Assembly (NCBI RefSeq): GCF_025420585.1
Contig: NZ_JAOEGB010000012.1
Span: forward strand, 124,001 to 188,000
Direction: 5' to 3'
DNA from: Planotetraspora sp. A-T 1434
GTDB taxonomy: Bacteria; Actinomycetota; Actinomycetes; Streptosporangiales; Streptosporangiaceae
DNA: 64,000 nucleotides
The translations under genes were made by a program, and so were the position numbers. Below the pieces are notes generated by a model, which was given only the letters and a program-made list of their open reading frames with translations, ran no database searches and was not told the origin of the DNA. Of the stretch, positions 33,773 through 43,581 are shown in pieces. Within the stretch, counting starts at the first letter, position 1, and every line of letters starts with the position of its first letter.

Positions 33773-34672
33773 ATGACAAAGCATTTTCGTTTCGGGATCG
33801 TGGCGGCGCTCGCACCGGACGCCGGAGCGTGGGCGGCCCTGGCGCGGCGGACCGAGGACCTGGGCTACTCGACCCTGCTGGTCCCGGACACGCTCGGCAC
33901 GCTTCCGCCGCTTCTCGCCCTCACCGCGGCGGCGACCGCGACGACCCGTCTGCGCCTCGGTACGTTCGTGCTGGCCGCGCCCTACCGAAACCCGCGGCAG
34001 CTCGCCTGGGAGCTCGCGGGCCTCGACTTCCTTTCCGGCGGACGGCTGGAGGTGGGCGTCGGCGCGGGCCGCCCCGACGCCCGCGAGGACGCCGCAGCCC
34101 TCGGCATGCCGTACGGCACGGCGGGCGAGCGCATCGCGCAGGTGGAGGCGGTGATCGCTGAGACCAGGGCGGCGTTCGGCGAGGCAAGGGCGGCGTTCGG
34201 CCAGGCAGGGGCGGCGTCCAGCGAGACCACGGCTGCGTCCAGCAAGTCCGGGCGGTTCAGCCAGGTCGTGCAGCGGCAGGGGCCGCCGATCCTCGTCGCG
34301 GGGGCGGGCGAGCGAATGATGGCGGTGGCCGCGAAGGAGGCCGACATCGTGACCCTGGCCCTCCCGCCGGACAGCACGGACGACGACCTGCGGCGGCCGA
34401 TCGACGCTCTGAGAGGCATGGCGGGGGCGCGGTTCGACCAGATCGAGCTGAGTGTGAACCTCCTTCAGGTCGGCCCCCGGCCCGCGCCCTGGCTGCCGGC
34501 GGGATACCAGGGGCCCCCTCCGGGCGCGGTGGCCGTGCTCGACGGCTCGCCGCGGGAGATGGCCGACGTGCTGCTGCGCCGTCGCGACGAGCTGGGCGTC
34601 TCCTACGTCACCGTCAACGGCTTCTACGCCGAGACGCTCGCGCCCGTGGTGGAACTCCTGACCGGCCGGTGA
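33773..34672 (+). CDS. LLM-class (F420/flavin) oxidoreductase
   Basis: 299 residues from ATG 33773. A luciferase-like monooxygenase barrel: FRFGIVAALAPDAGAWAALAR, RLRLGTFVLAAPYRNPRQLA and FLSGGRLEVGVGAGR are the usual first strands. The end SYVTVNGFYAETLAPVVELL matches the family of putative F420-dependent proteins in actinobacteria. Substrate unknown. Residues about 132-159 form four 7-residue repeats (RAAFGEA type) that look like an insertion in a surface loop of the barrel. Confidence 0.85.
   Translation: MTKHFRFGIVAALAPDAGAWAALARRTEDLGYSTLLVPDTLGTLPPLLALTAAATATTRLRLGTFVLAAPYRNPRQLAWELAGLDFLSGGRLEVGVGAGRPDAREDAAALGMPYGTAGERIAQVEAVIAETRAAFGEARAAFGQAGAASSETTAASSKSGRFSQVVQRQGPPILVAGAGERMMAVAAKEADIVTLALPPDSTDDDLRRPIDALRGMAGARFDQIELSVNLLQVGPRPAPWLPAGYQGPPPGAVAVLDGSPREMADVLLRRRDELGVSYVTVNGFYAETLAPVVELLTGR
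34166..34249 (+). repeat. Four 21-bp in-frame repeats in the LLM gene
   Basis: Units 34166-34186, 34187-34207, 34208-34228 and 34229-34249. The first two are nearly identical; the last two have drifted. Each encodes seven residues, so the frame is kept. Confidence 0.8.
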
Positions 34673-34705
34673 CGGCTCACCCCATGGCGCGGTCGAGCCG
34701 CTCGG

Positions 34706-35701
34706 TCAGCCGGAACGCTCGACCACGTAGTCGCACAGGGCCGACAGAGCGGTCCTGGCCGGGATGTCCGGAAGGGTGGCGAGGGCGGCCTTGGCGCGGT
34801 CGATCCACCTGGTCAGCTCCTGCCGAGCCTGGACCATCGCCTGGTTGGCCCGGAGGAGGGACAGCGTCTCCTCGACGTCCTCCTCGGCCACCGGGCCGGA
34901 CAGCAGCGTGCGCAGGCGACCGTCCTCCGGGTCCTGGGAGGCGAGGGCGTAGAGAACGGGCAGCGTGCGGACGCCTTCCCGGAGGTCGGTTCCGGGCGTC
35001 TTGCCCGACTCGCCCGTCACCGCGGCCACGTCGATGAGGTCGTCGCTGAGCTGCCAGGCGACGCCGATGGCCTCGCAGGCGTCGGTCAGCCGGTCGACGA
35101 TCTCGGGCGGCGCGCCGGCGAGCATCGCGCCGAACCGGCCGGAGGTGGCGATGAGCGAGCCCGTCTTGTCCGCGAGCACCTGGATGTAGTGCGCGACGGC
35201 GTCGGCGCCGTCGGCAGGTCCGACGGTCTCCCTGATCTGCCCGCGCGCCAGCCGGGAGAACGTGCGGGCCTGAATCCGGATGAGCTCGGCCCCGAGGTCG
35301 GCCAGCAGCTCAGACGCCTGGGCGAAGAGGTAGTCGCCGGTCAGGATGGCCACGGTGTTGTCCCACCGGGCGTTGGCCGAAGGGGAGCCGCGGCGCACGG
35401 GCGCCTCGTCCATCACGTCGTCGTGGTAAAGCGTCGCCAGGTGGGTCAGCTCGATGACGACGGCCCCGGGCACGATGCCCGGGGCGTCGGGGTTGCCGAA
35501 CTGCGCGGCCAGGAGCACGAGCATCGCCCGGAAGCGCTTGCCGCCGGCCTCGATGAGGTGCCTGGACGCCTGCGTGACGAAGGCGTCCTCACTCTCGACG
35601 GACGAGCGGAGCAGCTTCTCCACCGCCGCCAAGCCGTTCGCCAGGTCCTCGGCCAGCTGCTCGTCGACGAGAGGAATGTCCACAACGGGCGGCGCGGCCA
35701 T
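34706..35701 (-). CDS. Long-chain polyprenyl diphosphate synthase
   Basis: 331 residues, full length. First Asp-rich motif DDVMD at 94-98 (HLATLYHDDVMDEAP), second DDLID at 220-224 (QLSDDLIDVAAV), and GGKRFRAM for the allylic substrate. Small residues just before the first motif suggest long chains, as in hepta- to decaprenyl synthases; it most likely makes the menaquinone side chain. It begins 12 bases after the nuoN stop on the same strand, so it probably ends the nuo operon. The exact chain length cannot be read from sequence. Confidence 0.88.
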   Translation of the reverse strand: MAAPPVVDIPLVDEQLAEDLANGLAAVEKLLRSSVESEDAFVTQASRHLIEAGGKRFRAMLVLLAAQFGNPDAPGIVPGAVVIELTHLATLYHDDVMDEAPVRRGSPSANARWDNTVAILTGDYLFAQASELLADLGAELIRIQARTFSRLARGQIRETVGPADGADAVAHYIQVLADKTGSLIATSGRFGAMLAGAPPEIVDRLTDACEAIGVAWQLSDDLIDVAAVTGESGKTPGTDLREGVRTLPVLYALASQDPEDGRLRTLLSGPVAEEDVEETLSLLRANQAMVQARQELTRWIDRAKAALATLPDIPARTALSALCDYVVERSG

Positions 35702-35713
35702 AAGGCGAGGCTC

Positions 35714-37270
35714 CTAACGAACGAACAGCGATTGAGCAGCCGAGTGCGCCAGATCAAGCACGGGCTGCGGGTAAACACCCAGGACTACCGTAGCCAATAC
35801 GGCCAAACCGACCACAGCTGCGGTCCCCCGGGAGGGGAGCACGATCGACGGGCCGTCCGCCGCGGGGTCGCTGAAGAACATCAGCACGATGACCCGGACA
35901 TAGAAGAACGCCGCCACGGCGGAGGCCACCACACCGACGATGACCAGCGGCAGCGCGCCCCCGGACACGGCGGCCTGGAACACCGCGTACTTCCCGAAGA
36001 AGCCGCTGGTCAGCGGGATTCCGGCGAACGCCAGCAGGAAGAACGCGAAGATGCCGGCGAGGAGCGGCGAGCGCTTGCCGAGCCCGGCCCAGCGGGACAG
36101 GTGCCACGCCTCGCCGCCCGCGTCGCGGACCATCGTCACGACGGCGAACGCGCCCACCGTGGTGAAGCCGTAGGCCACGAGGTAGAACAGGATCCCCGAC
36201 AGCGCCGACGCGTTCTGCGCCGCCGCCTTGCCGGTCGCGATGACGCCGACCAGCAGGAATCCGCCGTGGGCGATCGAGGAGTAGGCCAGCATCCGCTTGA
36301 TGTCGGTCTGCGTGATGGCGAGGACCGCGCCGACCACCATCGTAAGAATCGCCACACCGTACAGAACCGGGCGCCAGTCCCAGTCGAGGCCGCCCAGCCC
36401 GACCCAGAACACCCGGACGAGCGCCCCGAAGGCGGCGACCAGGGTTCCGGACGCCATCAGCGCCGTGATCGGGGTCGGAGCGCCCTGGTAGACGTCGGGC
36501 TTCCAGGCCTGGAACGGCGCGGCGCCGATCTTGAAGAGCAGGCCGACGCCGAGCATCGCCGCGCCGATGTAGAGCAGCGTGTCCTGGCCGCCGACCGAGC
36601 CGACCGCCGTGCTGATCTTCGCCAGGTCGATCGACCCGGCGTAGCCGTACAGCAGCGCCGTGCCGTACAGGAAGAAGGCGGAGGAGAAGGCGCCGAGCAG
36701 GAAGTACTTGACGGCGGCCTCCTGCGAGAGGAGACGGCGGCGGCGGGCCAGGCCGCACAGCAGGTAGAGCGGCAGCGACATGACCTCGAGGGCCACGAAC
36801 GCGACCAGCAGGTCGTTGGCGGCCGGGAACAGCAGCATGCCGCCGACGGCGAACAGCACGAGCGGGTAGATCTCGCTGTGCGCGGCCCCCTCGTGCAGGG
36901 CCTGCTCCTCCTCGGCCGATCCCGGTACGGCTGACGCCGCGGCCACGAAGTGGTCCTCGCCCTTGATGAGCAGGACGCTCACGAACGCGAGCACGAGGAT
37001 GGTGCCCCAGATGAACAGCGCCGGCCCGTCCACGGCGACGGCGCCCATGGCTGCCGCCTTGGTCGGGATGCCCTTGGCCGCCGCCTGCCAGATGGTCAGC
37101 GCGAACGCGCCGGCCAGGGACAGGAGGGTGAGCGGCACGTGGATCGCCGAGCGCAGGTAGCGCGGGGCGAAGGCCTCCACGAGCACGCCCACGATCGCCG
37201 CGCCGAAGACGACCAGCATCGGCGCCAGCAGAGCGTACTCAATGGTCGGCGCTTGAATGGTGCCGTTCAC
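35714..37270 (-). CDS. nuoN: NADH-quinone oxidoreductase subunit N
   Basis: 518 residues from GTG 37270, which overlaps the nuoM stop by four bases; the open frame upstream is only a shadow. About 14 membrane helices. The antiporter-like core contains KIGAAPFQAWKPDVYQGAPT and ALMASGTLVAAFG, with the conserved Lys of proton pumping. One of three antiporter-type subunits that translocate protons in complex I. Confidence 0.95.
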   Translation of the reverse strand: MNGTIQAPTIEYALLAPMLVVFGAAIVGVLVEAFAPRYLRSAIHVPLTLLSLAGAFALTIWQAAAKGIPTKAAAMGAVAVDGPALFIWGTILVLAFVSVLLIKGEDHFVAAASAVPGSAEEEQALHEGAAHSEIYPLVLFAVGGMLLFPAANDLLVAFVALEVMSLPLYLLCGLARRRRLLSQEAAVKYFLLGAFSSAFFLYGTALLYGYAGSIDLAKISTAVGSVGGQDTLLYIGAAMLGVGLLFKIGAAPFQAWKPDVYQGAPTPITALMASGTLVAAFGALVRVFWVGLGGLDWDWRPVLYGVAILTMVVGAVLAITQTDIKRMLAYSSIAHGGFLLVGVIATGKAAAQNASALSGILFYLVAYGFTTVGAFAVVTMVRDAGGEAWHLSRWAGLGKRSPLLAGIFAFFLLAFAGIPLTSGFFGKYAVFQAAVSGGALPLVIVGVVASAVAAFFYVRVIVLMFFSDPAADGPSIVLPSRGTAAVVGLAVLATVVLGVYPQPVLDLAHSAAQSLFVR

Positions 37271-38772
37271 TGGCCCTCCTTGGCAACGGGTACGGCGGGC
37301 GCCGGGTCGGTGACGGAGACGCTGGACAACGTGTCCTTCACGGCGGGATGGATGACGTCGAGCAGCGGCTTGGGATAGAAGCCGAAGACGAGGAGCAGCG
37401 CGATCAGCGGCGTGACGACCCACTTCTCACGGGCGTTGAGGTCGGGCAGGGTCTTCACCGATTCGGCGGTCGGCCCGTTCATGGTCCGCTGGTACATCCA
37501 CAGGATGTAGATGGCCGCCAGGATGACGCCGGTCGCGGCGATGACGGCGAACACGAGGTGCTTCTCGTAGGTGCCGGCCAGGACCATGAACTCGCTCACG
37601 AACGTGCTGAGCCCGGGGAGCGAGAGGCTGGACAGGCCCGCGACCAGGAACGTCCCGGCGAGCACGGGGGCGACCTTCTGGACGCCGCCGTAGTCGGCGA
37701 TGTACTGCGAGCCGCGGCGGTTGATCAGGAAGCCGGCGATCAGGAACAGCGCGCCGGTCGAGAAGCCGTGGTTGACCATGTAGAGCGTCGCCCCGGCGCC
37801 GGCGTTCGTCGTCATGGCGAACACGCCCATCGCGATGAACCCGAAGTGCGAGACCGACGTGTAGGCGATGAGCCGCTTCATGTCGGTCTGCCCGATGGCC
37901 ACGATCGCGCCGTAGACGATGCCGATCACCGACAGTGTGATGACCAGCGGCGTGAAGAACTTCGCGGCCTCGGGGAAGAGCTCCAGGCAGAAGCGCAGCA
38001 TGCCGTAGGTGCCGACCTTGTCGAGGACGCCCACCAGCAGTACGGCGGCGCCGGCCGGGGCCTGGGCCGCCGCGTCGGGCAGCCAGGTGTGGAACGGCCA
38101 CAGCGGAGCCTTGATCGCGAAGGCGATGAAGAAGCCGAGGAACAGCCACTTCTGCGTCGTCACGTCCTGGATGGTCCCGACGAGGTCGGAGAACATGAAC
38201 GTGCCCTTGCCGGCGATCGAGTAGAGCGCGATCACGGCCACGAGCATGAGAAGCCCGCCGAACAGCGAGTACAGCAGGAACTTGACGGCCGCGTAGGACC
38301 GCTGGGCCCCGCCGTACGACCCGATCATGAAGTACATCGGGATCAGCATGGCTTCGAAGAAGACATAGAAGAGGAAGACGTCGGTCGCCGCGAAGACGCC
38401 GATCATCATCGCCTCGAGCACCAGGATCAGCGAGAAGTACGTCCGGACGGACCGCTTGCCGGCCTCGGCGTCATGCCAGGAGGCCAGCACGACGATCGGC
38501 ACGAGCACGGCCGACAGCAGGATCAGCACCAGCGCGATGCCGTCGACGGCCACGCCGTAGTGGACTCCGAACGCGGGGATCCAGTTGTAGGTCTCCGCGA
38601 ACTGGAACTTGTCGCCGTTCGGGCTGAACTGGACCGCCATCGCGACGGTCAGCGCCAGCACCACCAGCGACACCGCGAGGGTGAACTGCTTGGCGAGCTT
38701 GTCGTTCCGCACGAGGGTCACGCCCAGCGCGCCCAGTACGGACACGCCGATCAGGGTGGAAAGCCAGGGCAT
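37267..38772 (-). CDS. nuoM: NADH-quinone oxidoreductase subunit M
   Basis: 501 residues from ATG 38772 ([17 protein letters not shown]), touching the nuoL stop. About 14 membrane helices. PLWPFHTWLPDAAAQAPAG and VGVLDKVGTYGMLRFCLELF give the conserved Lys/His/Glu proton path of antiporter-like subunits. Part of the membrane arm. Confidence 0.95.
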   Translation of the reverse strand: MPWLSTLIGVSVLGALGVTLVRNDKLAKQFTLAVSLVVLALTVAMAVQFSPNGDKFQFAETYNWIPAFGVHYGVAVDGIALVLILLSAVLVPIVVLASWHDAEAGKRSVRTYFSLILVLEAMMIGVFAATDVFLFYVFFEAMLIPMYFMIGSYGGAQRSYAAVKFLLYSLFGGLLMLVAVIALYSIAGKGTFMFSDLVGTIQDVTTQKWLFLGFFIAFAIKAPLWPFHTWLPDAAAQAPAGAAVLLVGVLDKVGTYGMLRFCLELFPEAAKFFTPLVITLSVIGIVYGAIVAIGQTDMKRLIAYTSVSHFGFIAMGVFAMTTNAGAGATLYMVNHGFSTGALFLIAGFLINRRGSQYIADYGGVQKVAPVLAGTFLVAGLSSLSLPGLSTFVSEFMVLAGTYEKHLVFAVIAATGVILAAIYILWMYQRTMNGPTAESVKTLPDLNAREKWVVTPLIALLLVFGFYPKPLLDVIHPAVKDTLSSVSVTDPAPAVPVAKEGQ

Positions 38773-40679
38773 CACAGGTTCCCTACGACGAACCAGGCAC
38801 CGACCAGGAGGGCGGCGCCGACGAATATCGACAGCGCGTACGAGCGGACGAATCCGGTCTGGATCCTGCGCAACCGGCCGGACGAGCCACCGATGCCCGC
38901 GGCGAGGCCGTTGACCACGCCGTCGATCCCGCGGTTGTCGAAGAACACCGCGAGCCGGGTGAGCCACTGGCCGGGCCGCATGAACAGGGCCTCGTTGAGC
39001 GCGTCGCCGTACAGGTCACGGCGGGCGAACGCGGTGAGGAACGAGCCGCGCGGGGCGACCGCGGGCACCTCGGCCGCGCCGTACCTGAACCAGGCGAACA
39101 CCGCCCCGACCGCGACGAGCGCGAGCGTGACGAGACCGGTGAGGCTGACCGGGTTGAACTCCGGCAGATGCTCCGGGAGCCCGACGGCGGGCGACAGGAA
39201 GGTCATGAACCGGTTGCCCACGATCAGGAACCCGCCCAGGAAGATGGCGCCGGCCGACAGGATGATCAGGGGCCAGGTCATGACGGCCGGAGACTCGTGC
39301 GGGTGGGCGTCACCCTCCCAGCGCTTCGCGCCGAAGAAGGTCATGAACACCAGGCGCGACATGTAGAAGCCGGTGATGCCCGCGCCCAGGACGGCGAGCC
39401 AGCCCAGGATGGCGTTGTGCTCCATCGCGGTCTCGATGATGCCGTCCTTGGTGAAGTAACCGGACAGCAGCGGGAACCCGATGATCGCCAGGTAGCCGAT
39501 GAGGAAGGTGGCGAACGTGACCGGCATGGCCTTCCGGAGCGCGCCGTACTTCCGCATGTTCACCTCGTCGTTCATGGCGTGCATGACCGATCCGGCGCCG
39601 AGGAAGAGGTCGGCCTTGAAGAAGCCGTGGGTGATGAGGTGGGCGATCGCGAAGGCGTACCCGGCCGGGCCGATGCCCGCCGCCAGCACCATGTAGCCGA
39701 TCTGCGACATCGTGGACCCGGCGAGGGCCTTCTTGATGTCGTCCTTGGCGGTACCGATGATCGCACCGGCGAGCAGCGTGGCCACGCCGACGATCGTCAC
39801 GACCAGCTGGGCCGTCTCGGCGGCCTGGAAGATGACGCCGGACCGGACGATGAGGTAGACACCGGCGGTGACCATGGTCGCGGCGTGGATGAGGGCCGAG
39901 ACCGGAGTCGGGCCCTCCATCGCGTCCAGGAGCCAGGACTGCAGCGGAAGCTGGGCCGACTTGCCGCAGGCGCCGACGAGCAGCAGCAGCCCGATCGCCG
40001 TCAGCGTGCCCTGCGACGCGCCGTGCGCGGCGGGGAACACCTCGGCGAACTTCAGCGAGTGGAACGTCGCGAAGATCGTGAAGATGCCGATCAGCAGGCC
40101 GAAGTCGCCGACCCGGTTGACGATGAACGCCTTCTTGGCCGCCGTCGCCGCCGAGGGCTTGTGCTGCCAGAACCCGATCAGCAGGTAGGACGCGAGGCCG
40201 ACGCCCTCCCAGCCGACGAACAGCGCGACGTAGTTGTCGGCCAGCACCAGCAGGAGCATGGCCGCCACGAACAGGTTCAGGTAGGCGAAGAACCGCCGCC
40301 TGCCCGGGTCGTGGGCCATGTAGCCGATCGAGTAGATGTGGATCAGCGACCCGACACCGGTGATCAACAGGCAGAACGAGATCGACAGCGGGTCGACCAG
40401 CAGCCCCACCTTGGTAGCCATGCCGGGAATGAAGTCGTAGAGCGCGATCCCTCTACGGCGCTCGCCCGGCGCGAAGCCCAGCAACTGGACGAAGGCGAGG
40501 ACGGCCACGACGAAGGACGCGAGCGCCGTGACGACGCCCAGCAGGTGGCCGAACCTGTCGGTCCTCCTCCCGCCCAGCAGGAGGACCGCCGCCCCCACGA
40601 GGGGGAGGGCGATCATCAGCCAGGCGACCCCGATCGCTCCACCGGAGTGAGTTATGAACTCAGCGGGTTCCACGGCCAC
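38772..40679 (-). CDS. nuoL: NADH-quinone oxidoreductase subunit L
   Basis: 635 residues with about 16 membrane helices, including the long amphipathic lateral helix region near the C-terminus. The core motif [20 protein letters not shown] with [16 protein letters not shown] is diagnostic. The distal proton pump of complex I. A GAGGTGG ribosome site precedes the ATG; only three bases separate it from nuoK. Confidence 0.95.
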   Translation of the reverse strand: MAVEPAEFITHSGGAIGVAWLMIALPLVGAAVLLLGGRRTDRFGHLLGVVTALASFVVAVLAFVQLLGFAPGERRRGIALYDFIPGMATKVGLLVDPLSISFCLLITGVGSLIHIYSIGYMAHDPGRRRFFAYLNLFVAAMLLLVLADNYVALFVGWEGVGLASYLLIGFWQHKPSAATAAKKAFIVNRVGDFGLLIGIFTIFATFHSLKFAEVFPAAHGASQGTLTAIGLLLLVGACGKSAQLPLQSWLLDAMEGPTPVSALIHAATMVTAGVYLIVRSGVIFQAAETAQLVVTIVGVATLLAGAIIGTAKDDIKKALAGSTMSQIGYMVLAAGIGPAGYAFAIAHLITHGFFKADLFLGAGSVMHAMNDEVNMRKYGALRKAMPVTFATFLIGYLAIIGFPLLSGYFTKDGIIETAMEHNAILGWLAVLGAGITGFYMSRLVFMTFFGAKRWEGDAHPHESPAVMTWPLIILSAGAIFLGGFLIVGNRFMTFLSPAVGLPEHLPEFNPVSLTGLVTLALVAVGAVFAWFRYGAAEVPAVAPRGSFLTAFARRDLYGDALNEALFMRPGQWLTRLAVFFDNRGIDGVVNGLAAGIGGSSGRLRRIQTGFVRSYALSIFVGAALLVGAWFVVGNL

Positions 40680-40682
40680 CTC

Positions 40683-40979
40683 TTAGTACTTCAGCAGGCT
40701 GGCGTCGTCGACAGACGCTGACCTGCGGGTTCGGAAGATCGTCACGATGATGGCCAGGCCGATGACGACCTCGGCGGCGGCCACGATCATCACGAAGAAC
40801 GCGATGACCTGGCCGTCGAGGTTGCCGTTCTGCCGGGCGAAGGTGACGAACGCCAGGTTGCAGGCGTTGAGCATGAGCTCGACGCACATGAAGACCACGA
40901 TGGCGTTGCGCCGTACCAGCACGCCGACGCCGCCGATCGCGAACAGCAGCGCGGAAAGAACGAGGTAGTGGGTGGTCAC
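40683..40979 (-). CDS. nuoK: NADH-quinone oxidoreductase subunit K
   Basis: 98 residues with three membrane helices. The Glu in [17 protein letters not shown] is the conserved mid-membrane carboxylate of the proton path, and a second carboxylate lies in [20 protein letters not shown]. Overlaps the nuoJ stop by four bases. Confidence 0.95.
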   Translation of the reverse strand: MTTHYLVLSALLFAIGGVGVLVRRNAIVVFMCVELMLNACNLAFVTFARQNGNLDGQVIAFFVMIVAAAEVVIGLAIIVTIFRTRRSASVDDASLLKY

Positions 40980-41734
40980 TTGCCCTCCTCCTCCTGCTGG
41001 AGGATCTGCGCGACCTCGGGGGCCAGCGTCCCCTCCTCGGCCTCGTGCCTGGCGATGACCCGGTTGACCGACAGCGGCGAGACCGTGCCGTCCGGGAGCA
41101 GCGCGGGCATGTCGATGGCGTTGTGCCGGGCGTAGGTGCCGGGGCCGGGCAGCGGGGCCGGGTTCTTGCCGTGCCGGCCGAACTCGACGAAGCGGGCCCG
41201 GGACAGGTCCCTCTGGGTCGGCTTGGGCTCGGTGCGCTCGCGGTGCGCCAGCACCATCGCGCCGAGCGCGGCGGTGATCAGCAGCGCCGAGGTGACCTCG
41301 AAGGCGAAGACGTGCCGCGTGAAGATCAGCTCCGCGAGCGAGGGCACGTTGCCGTTCTGGTTGGCCACCGCCAGCCCCTTGGGAGCCGCGATCAGCGTGT
41401 TGCCGATGCCGAGGCCGAGCAGGGCGGCGAAGCCGAGCCCGGCCACGATGGCCCAGAACCGCTGTCCCCTGATGGTCTCGACGAGCGAGTCCGAGGAGTC
41501 CACGCCCACGAGCATGAGCACGAACAGGAACAGCATCATGACGGCGCCGGTGTAGACGATGATCTGCACGGCCGCCAGGAACGGAGCGTCCTGCACGGCG
41601 TACAGCACCGCCAGCGAGAGCATGACGACGCCCAGCATCAGGGCCGAGTAGACCGCCCTGCGGCTGAACACGAGCCCGAGCGCGGCGATCACGGACACGA
41701 CCGCCAGCACCCAGAACGTGATGGACTCACCCAT
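40976..41734 (-). CDS. nuoJ: NADH-quinone oxidoreductase subunit J
   Basis: 252 residues; five membrane helices in the first 170, with the conserved Tyr/Gly helix [21 protein letters not shown] cytoplasmic tail of about 80 residues ([16 protein letters not shown] to the end) is typical of actinobacterial NuoJ. Overlaps nuoI by eight bases. Confidence 0.94.
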   Translation of the reverse strand: MGESITFWVLAVVSVIAALGLVFSRRAVYSALMLGVVMLSLAVLYAVQDAPFLAAVQIIVYTGAVMMLFLFVLMLVGVDSSDSLVETIRGQRFWAIVAGLGFAALLGLGIGNTLIAAPKGLAVANQNGNVPSLAELIFTRHVFAFEVTSALLITAALGAMVLAHRERTEPKPTQRDLSRARFVEFGRHGKNPAPLPGPGTYARHNAIDMPALLPDGTVSPLSVNRVIARHEAEEGTLAPEVAQILQQEEEGK

Positions 41735-42242
41735 TGCTGCGACCCAACCGGTAGTAGTCCTCCTCGGTGTCGCCGAGGCGCATCTGGTGGGGCGGCTGTT
41801 CCATGCCCGGCCCGAGCGGCGCGAGGAGCATCTCCTTGGTGAAGATCAGCGATTCGCGGCTGGAGTCGGCCAGCTCGTACTCGTTCGTCATCGTGAGCGC
41901 CCGCGTGGGGCACGCCTCGATGCACAGGCCGCACAGGATGCACCGCAGATAGTTGATCTGGTAGGTGCGGCCGTACCGCTCACCGGGCGAGAATCGCTCG
42001 GTCTCGGTGTTGTCCGCGCCCTCGACGTAGATGGCGTCAGCGGGACAGGCCCAGGCGCACAGCTCGCAGCCGACGCACTTCTCCAGGCCGTCCGGCCACC
42101 GGTTCAGCTGGTGCCGCCCGTGGAACCGCGGCGCCGTGGGCCGCTTCTCCTCCGGGTAGTTGACCGTCACCGGCTTCTTGAACATGTGGTGGAAGGTGAC
42201 GCCGAATCCCTTGATCGGGTTCAGCCAATCAGTTGCTCCCAC
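41727..42242 (-). CDS. nuoI: NADH-quinone oxidoreductase subunit I
   Basis: 171 residues. Two 4Fe-4S ferredoxin clusters: [16 protein letters not shown] and [18 protein letters not shown]. It carries electrons from NuoG to NuoB in the peripheral arm. Overlaps nuoH by 14 bases, so expression is coupled. Confidence 0.95.
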   Translation of the reverse strand: MGATDWLNPIKGFGVTFHHMFKKPVTVNYPEEKRPTAPRFHGRHQLNRWPDGLEKCVGCELCAWACPADAIYVEGADNTETERFSPGERYGRTYQINYLRCILCGLCIEACPTRALTMTNEYELADSSRESLIFTKEMLLAPLGPGMEQPPHQMRLGDTEEDYYRLGRSNG

Positions 42243-43581
42243 TGGTCACCTCCTCTTTAGGGGCACGCGCCGACGGAACGACTCCGTGGTAGTGCGGAAG
42301 GTCGAGCGGCGGCACCGGGAACCCGCCCGCCGCCGGCTCCTCGCGGAGCTGCTCGAACTCCTCCTCGACCTCGGCGGCCCTGGCCTCCCTGCGGCGCTGG
42401 TTGACCGTGTCGAAACGGAGCCAGATGCCGAGGCCGGCGATGACGACCACCGCGCCGAACGCCAGGATGCCGTTCCGGTTGGACTCCGGAAGGCGGAGCG
42501 CCTGCAGCGTCGCGGCGAGCAGGATCCAGCCCAGGTTGAGCGGAATGAGCACCTTCCACCCGAACGCCATGAGCTGGTCGTAACGGACCCGGGGCAGCGA
42601 GGCGCGGACCCACACGAAGAACGCGAAGGCCAGGGCGAGCTTGGCGAAGAACCAGAGCATCGGCCACCAGCCGGTGTTGGCCCCGTCCCACAGCGAGATC
42701 GGCCAGGGCGCCCGCCAGCCGCCGAGGAACAGCGTGATGGCCATCGCCGACACCGTGAACACGTTCACGTACTCGGCGAGCATGAACATCGCGAACTTCA
42801 GCGACGAGGAGTATTCGGTGTGGAAGCCGCCCACCAGCTCGCCCTCGCCCTCCGGCAGGTCGAACGGTACGCGGTTCGTCTCGCCCAGCATCGTGACCGC
42901 GTAGATGAGGAACGACGGGATGAGCGAGAAGACGTACCAGGACGGCGTCGGGATGTGCATGCCGAAGATGTCCCAGGTGCCGCCGCCGGCCTGCTTGGCC
43001 ACGATCTCCGAGGTGGACAGCGTGCCGGCCTTGAGGAACACCGCGACGAAGGACAGGCCCATCGCGATCTCGTAGGACACCACCTGGGCGCTGGAGCGCA
43101 GACCGCCCAGGATGGCGTACGGCGAGCGCGAGCCCCAGCCCGCGAGCACGATGCCGTAGACGCCGATCGAGGCCGTGGCCAGGACGAGCAGCACCGCGAC
43201 CGGGAGGTCGGTGAGCTGCAGCGGGGTCTTGTGCCCGAACATCCAGACCATCGGCCCGAACGGGATGACCGAGAAGGCCAGGAACGCCGGCACGGCGATC
43301 ACGACCGGGGCCAGGAAGTAGATGACCTTGTCCACCGTGCGGGGCATGAGGTCTTCCTTGAGGCCCATCTTCAGGCCGTCGGCCACCGACTGGAGCAGGC
43401 CGAACTTGCCCGCCCGGTTGGGGCCGTAGCGGTGCTGCATGCGCGAGATGAGCTTGCGCTCGGTCCACACGCCGAACAGCACGCCCAGCATGAGGAACAC
43501 GAAGATCGCGACGGCCTTGATGATCGAGATCCACAGGGGATCGTGGCCGAAGTCGCTCAGCGTGGGTCCGGGGTTGTTCAC
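42229..43581 (-). CDS. nuoH: NADH-quinone oxidoreductase subunit H
   Basis: 450 residues with eight membrane helices. [19 protein letters not shown] and [20 protein letters not shown] form the quinone-chamber loops with the conserved Glu residues. A C-terminal extension of about 55 residues, rich in Glu and Pro, is usual in actinobacteria. Overlaps the nuoG stop by four bases. Confidence 0.95.
   Translation of the reverse strand: MNNPGPTLSDFGHDPLWISIIKAVAIFVFLMLGVLFGVWTERKLISRMQHRYGPNRAGKFGLLQSVADGLKMGLKEDLMPRTVDKVIYFLAPVVIAVPAFLAFSVIPFGPMVWMFGHKTPLQLTDLPVAVLLVLATASIGVYGIVLAGWGSRSPYAILGGLRSSAQVVSYEIAMGLSFVAVFLKAGTLSTSEIVAKQAGGGTWDIFGMHIPTPSWYVFSLIPSFLIYAVTMLGETNRVPFDLPEGEGELVGGFHTEYSSSLKFAMFMLAEYVNVFTVSAMAITLFLGGWRAPWPISLWDGANTGWWPMLWFFAKLALAFAFFVWVRASLPRVRYDQLMAFGWKVLIPLNLGWILLAATLQALRLPESNRNGILAFGAVVVIAGLGIWLRFDTVNQRRREARAAEVEEEFEQLREEPAAGGFPVPPLDLPHYHGVVPSARAPKEEVTSGSN

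Noticed and set aside
35189-36934. 581-residue plus-strand open frame across nuoN and the prenyl synthase
   Set aside because: It is antisense to well-supported genes, very rich in Arg, Glu, Gln and His, and has no domain. It is a GC-bias shadow, like the long antisense frames at 37,348-39,366 and 39,168-40,721.
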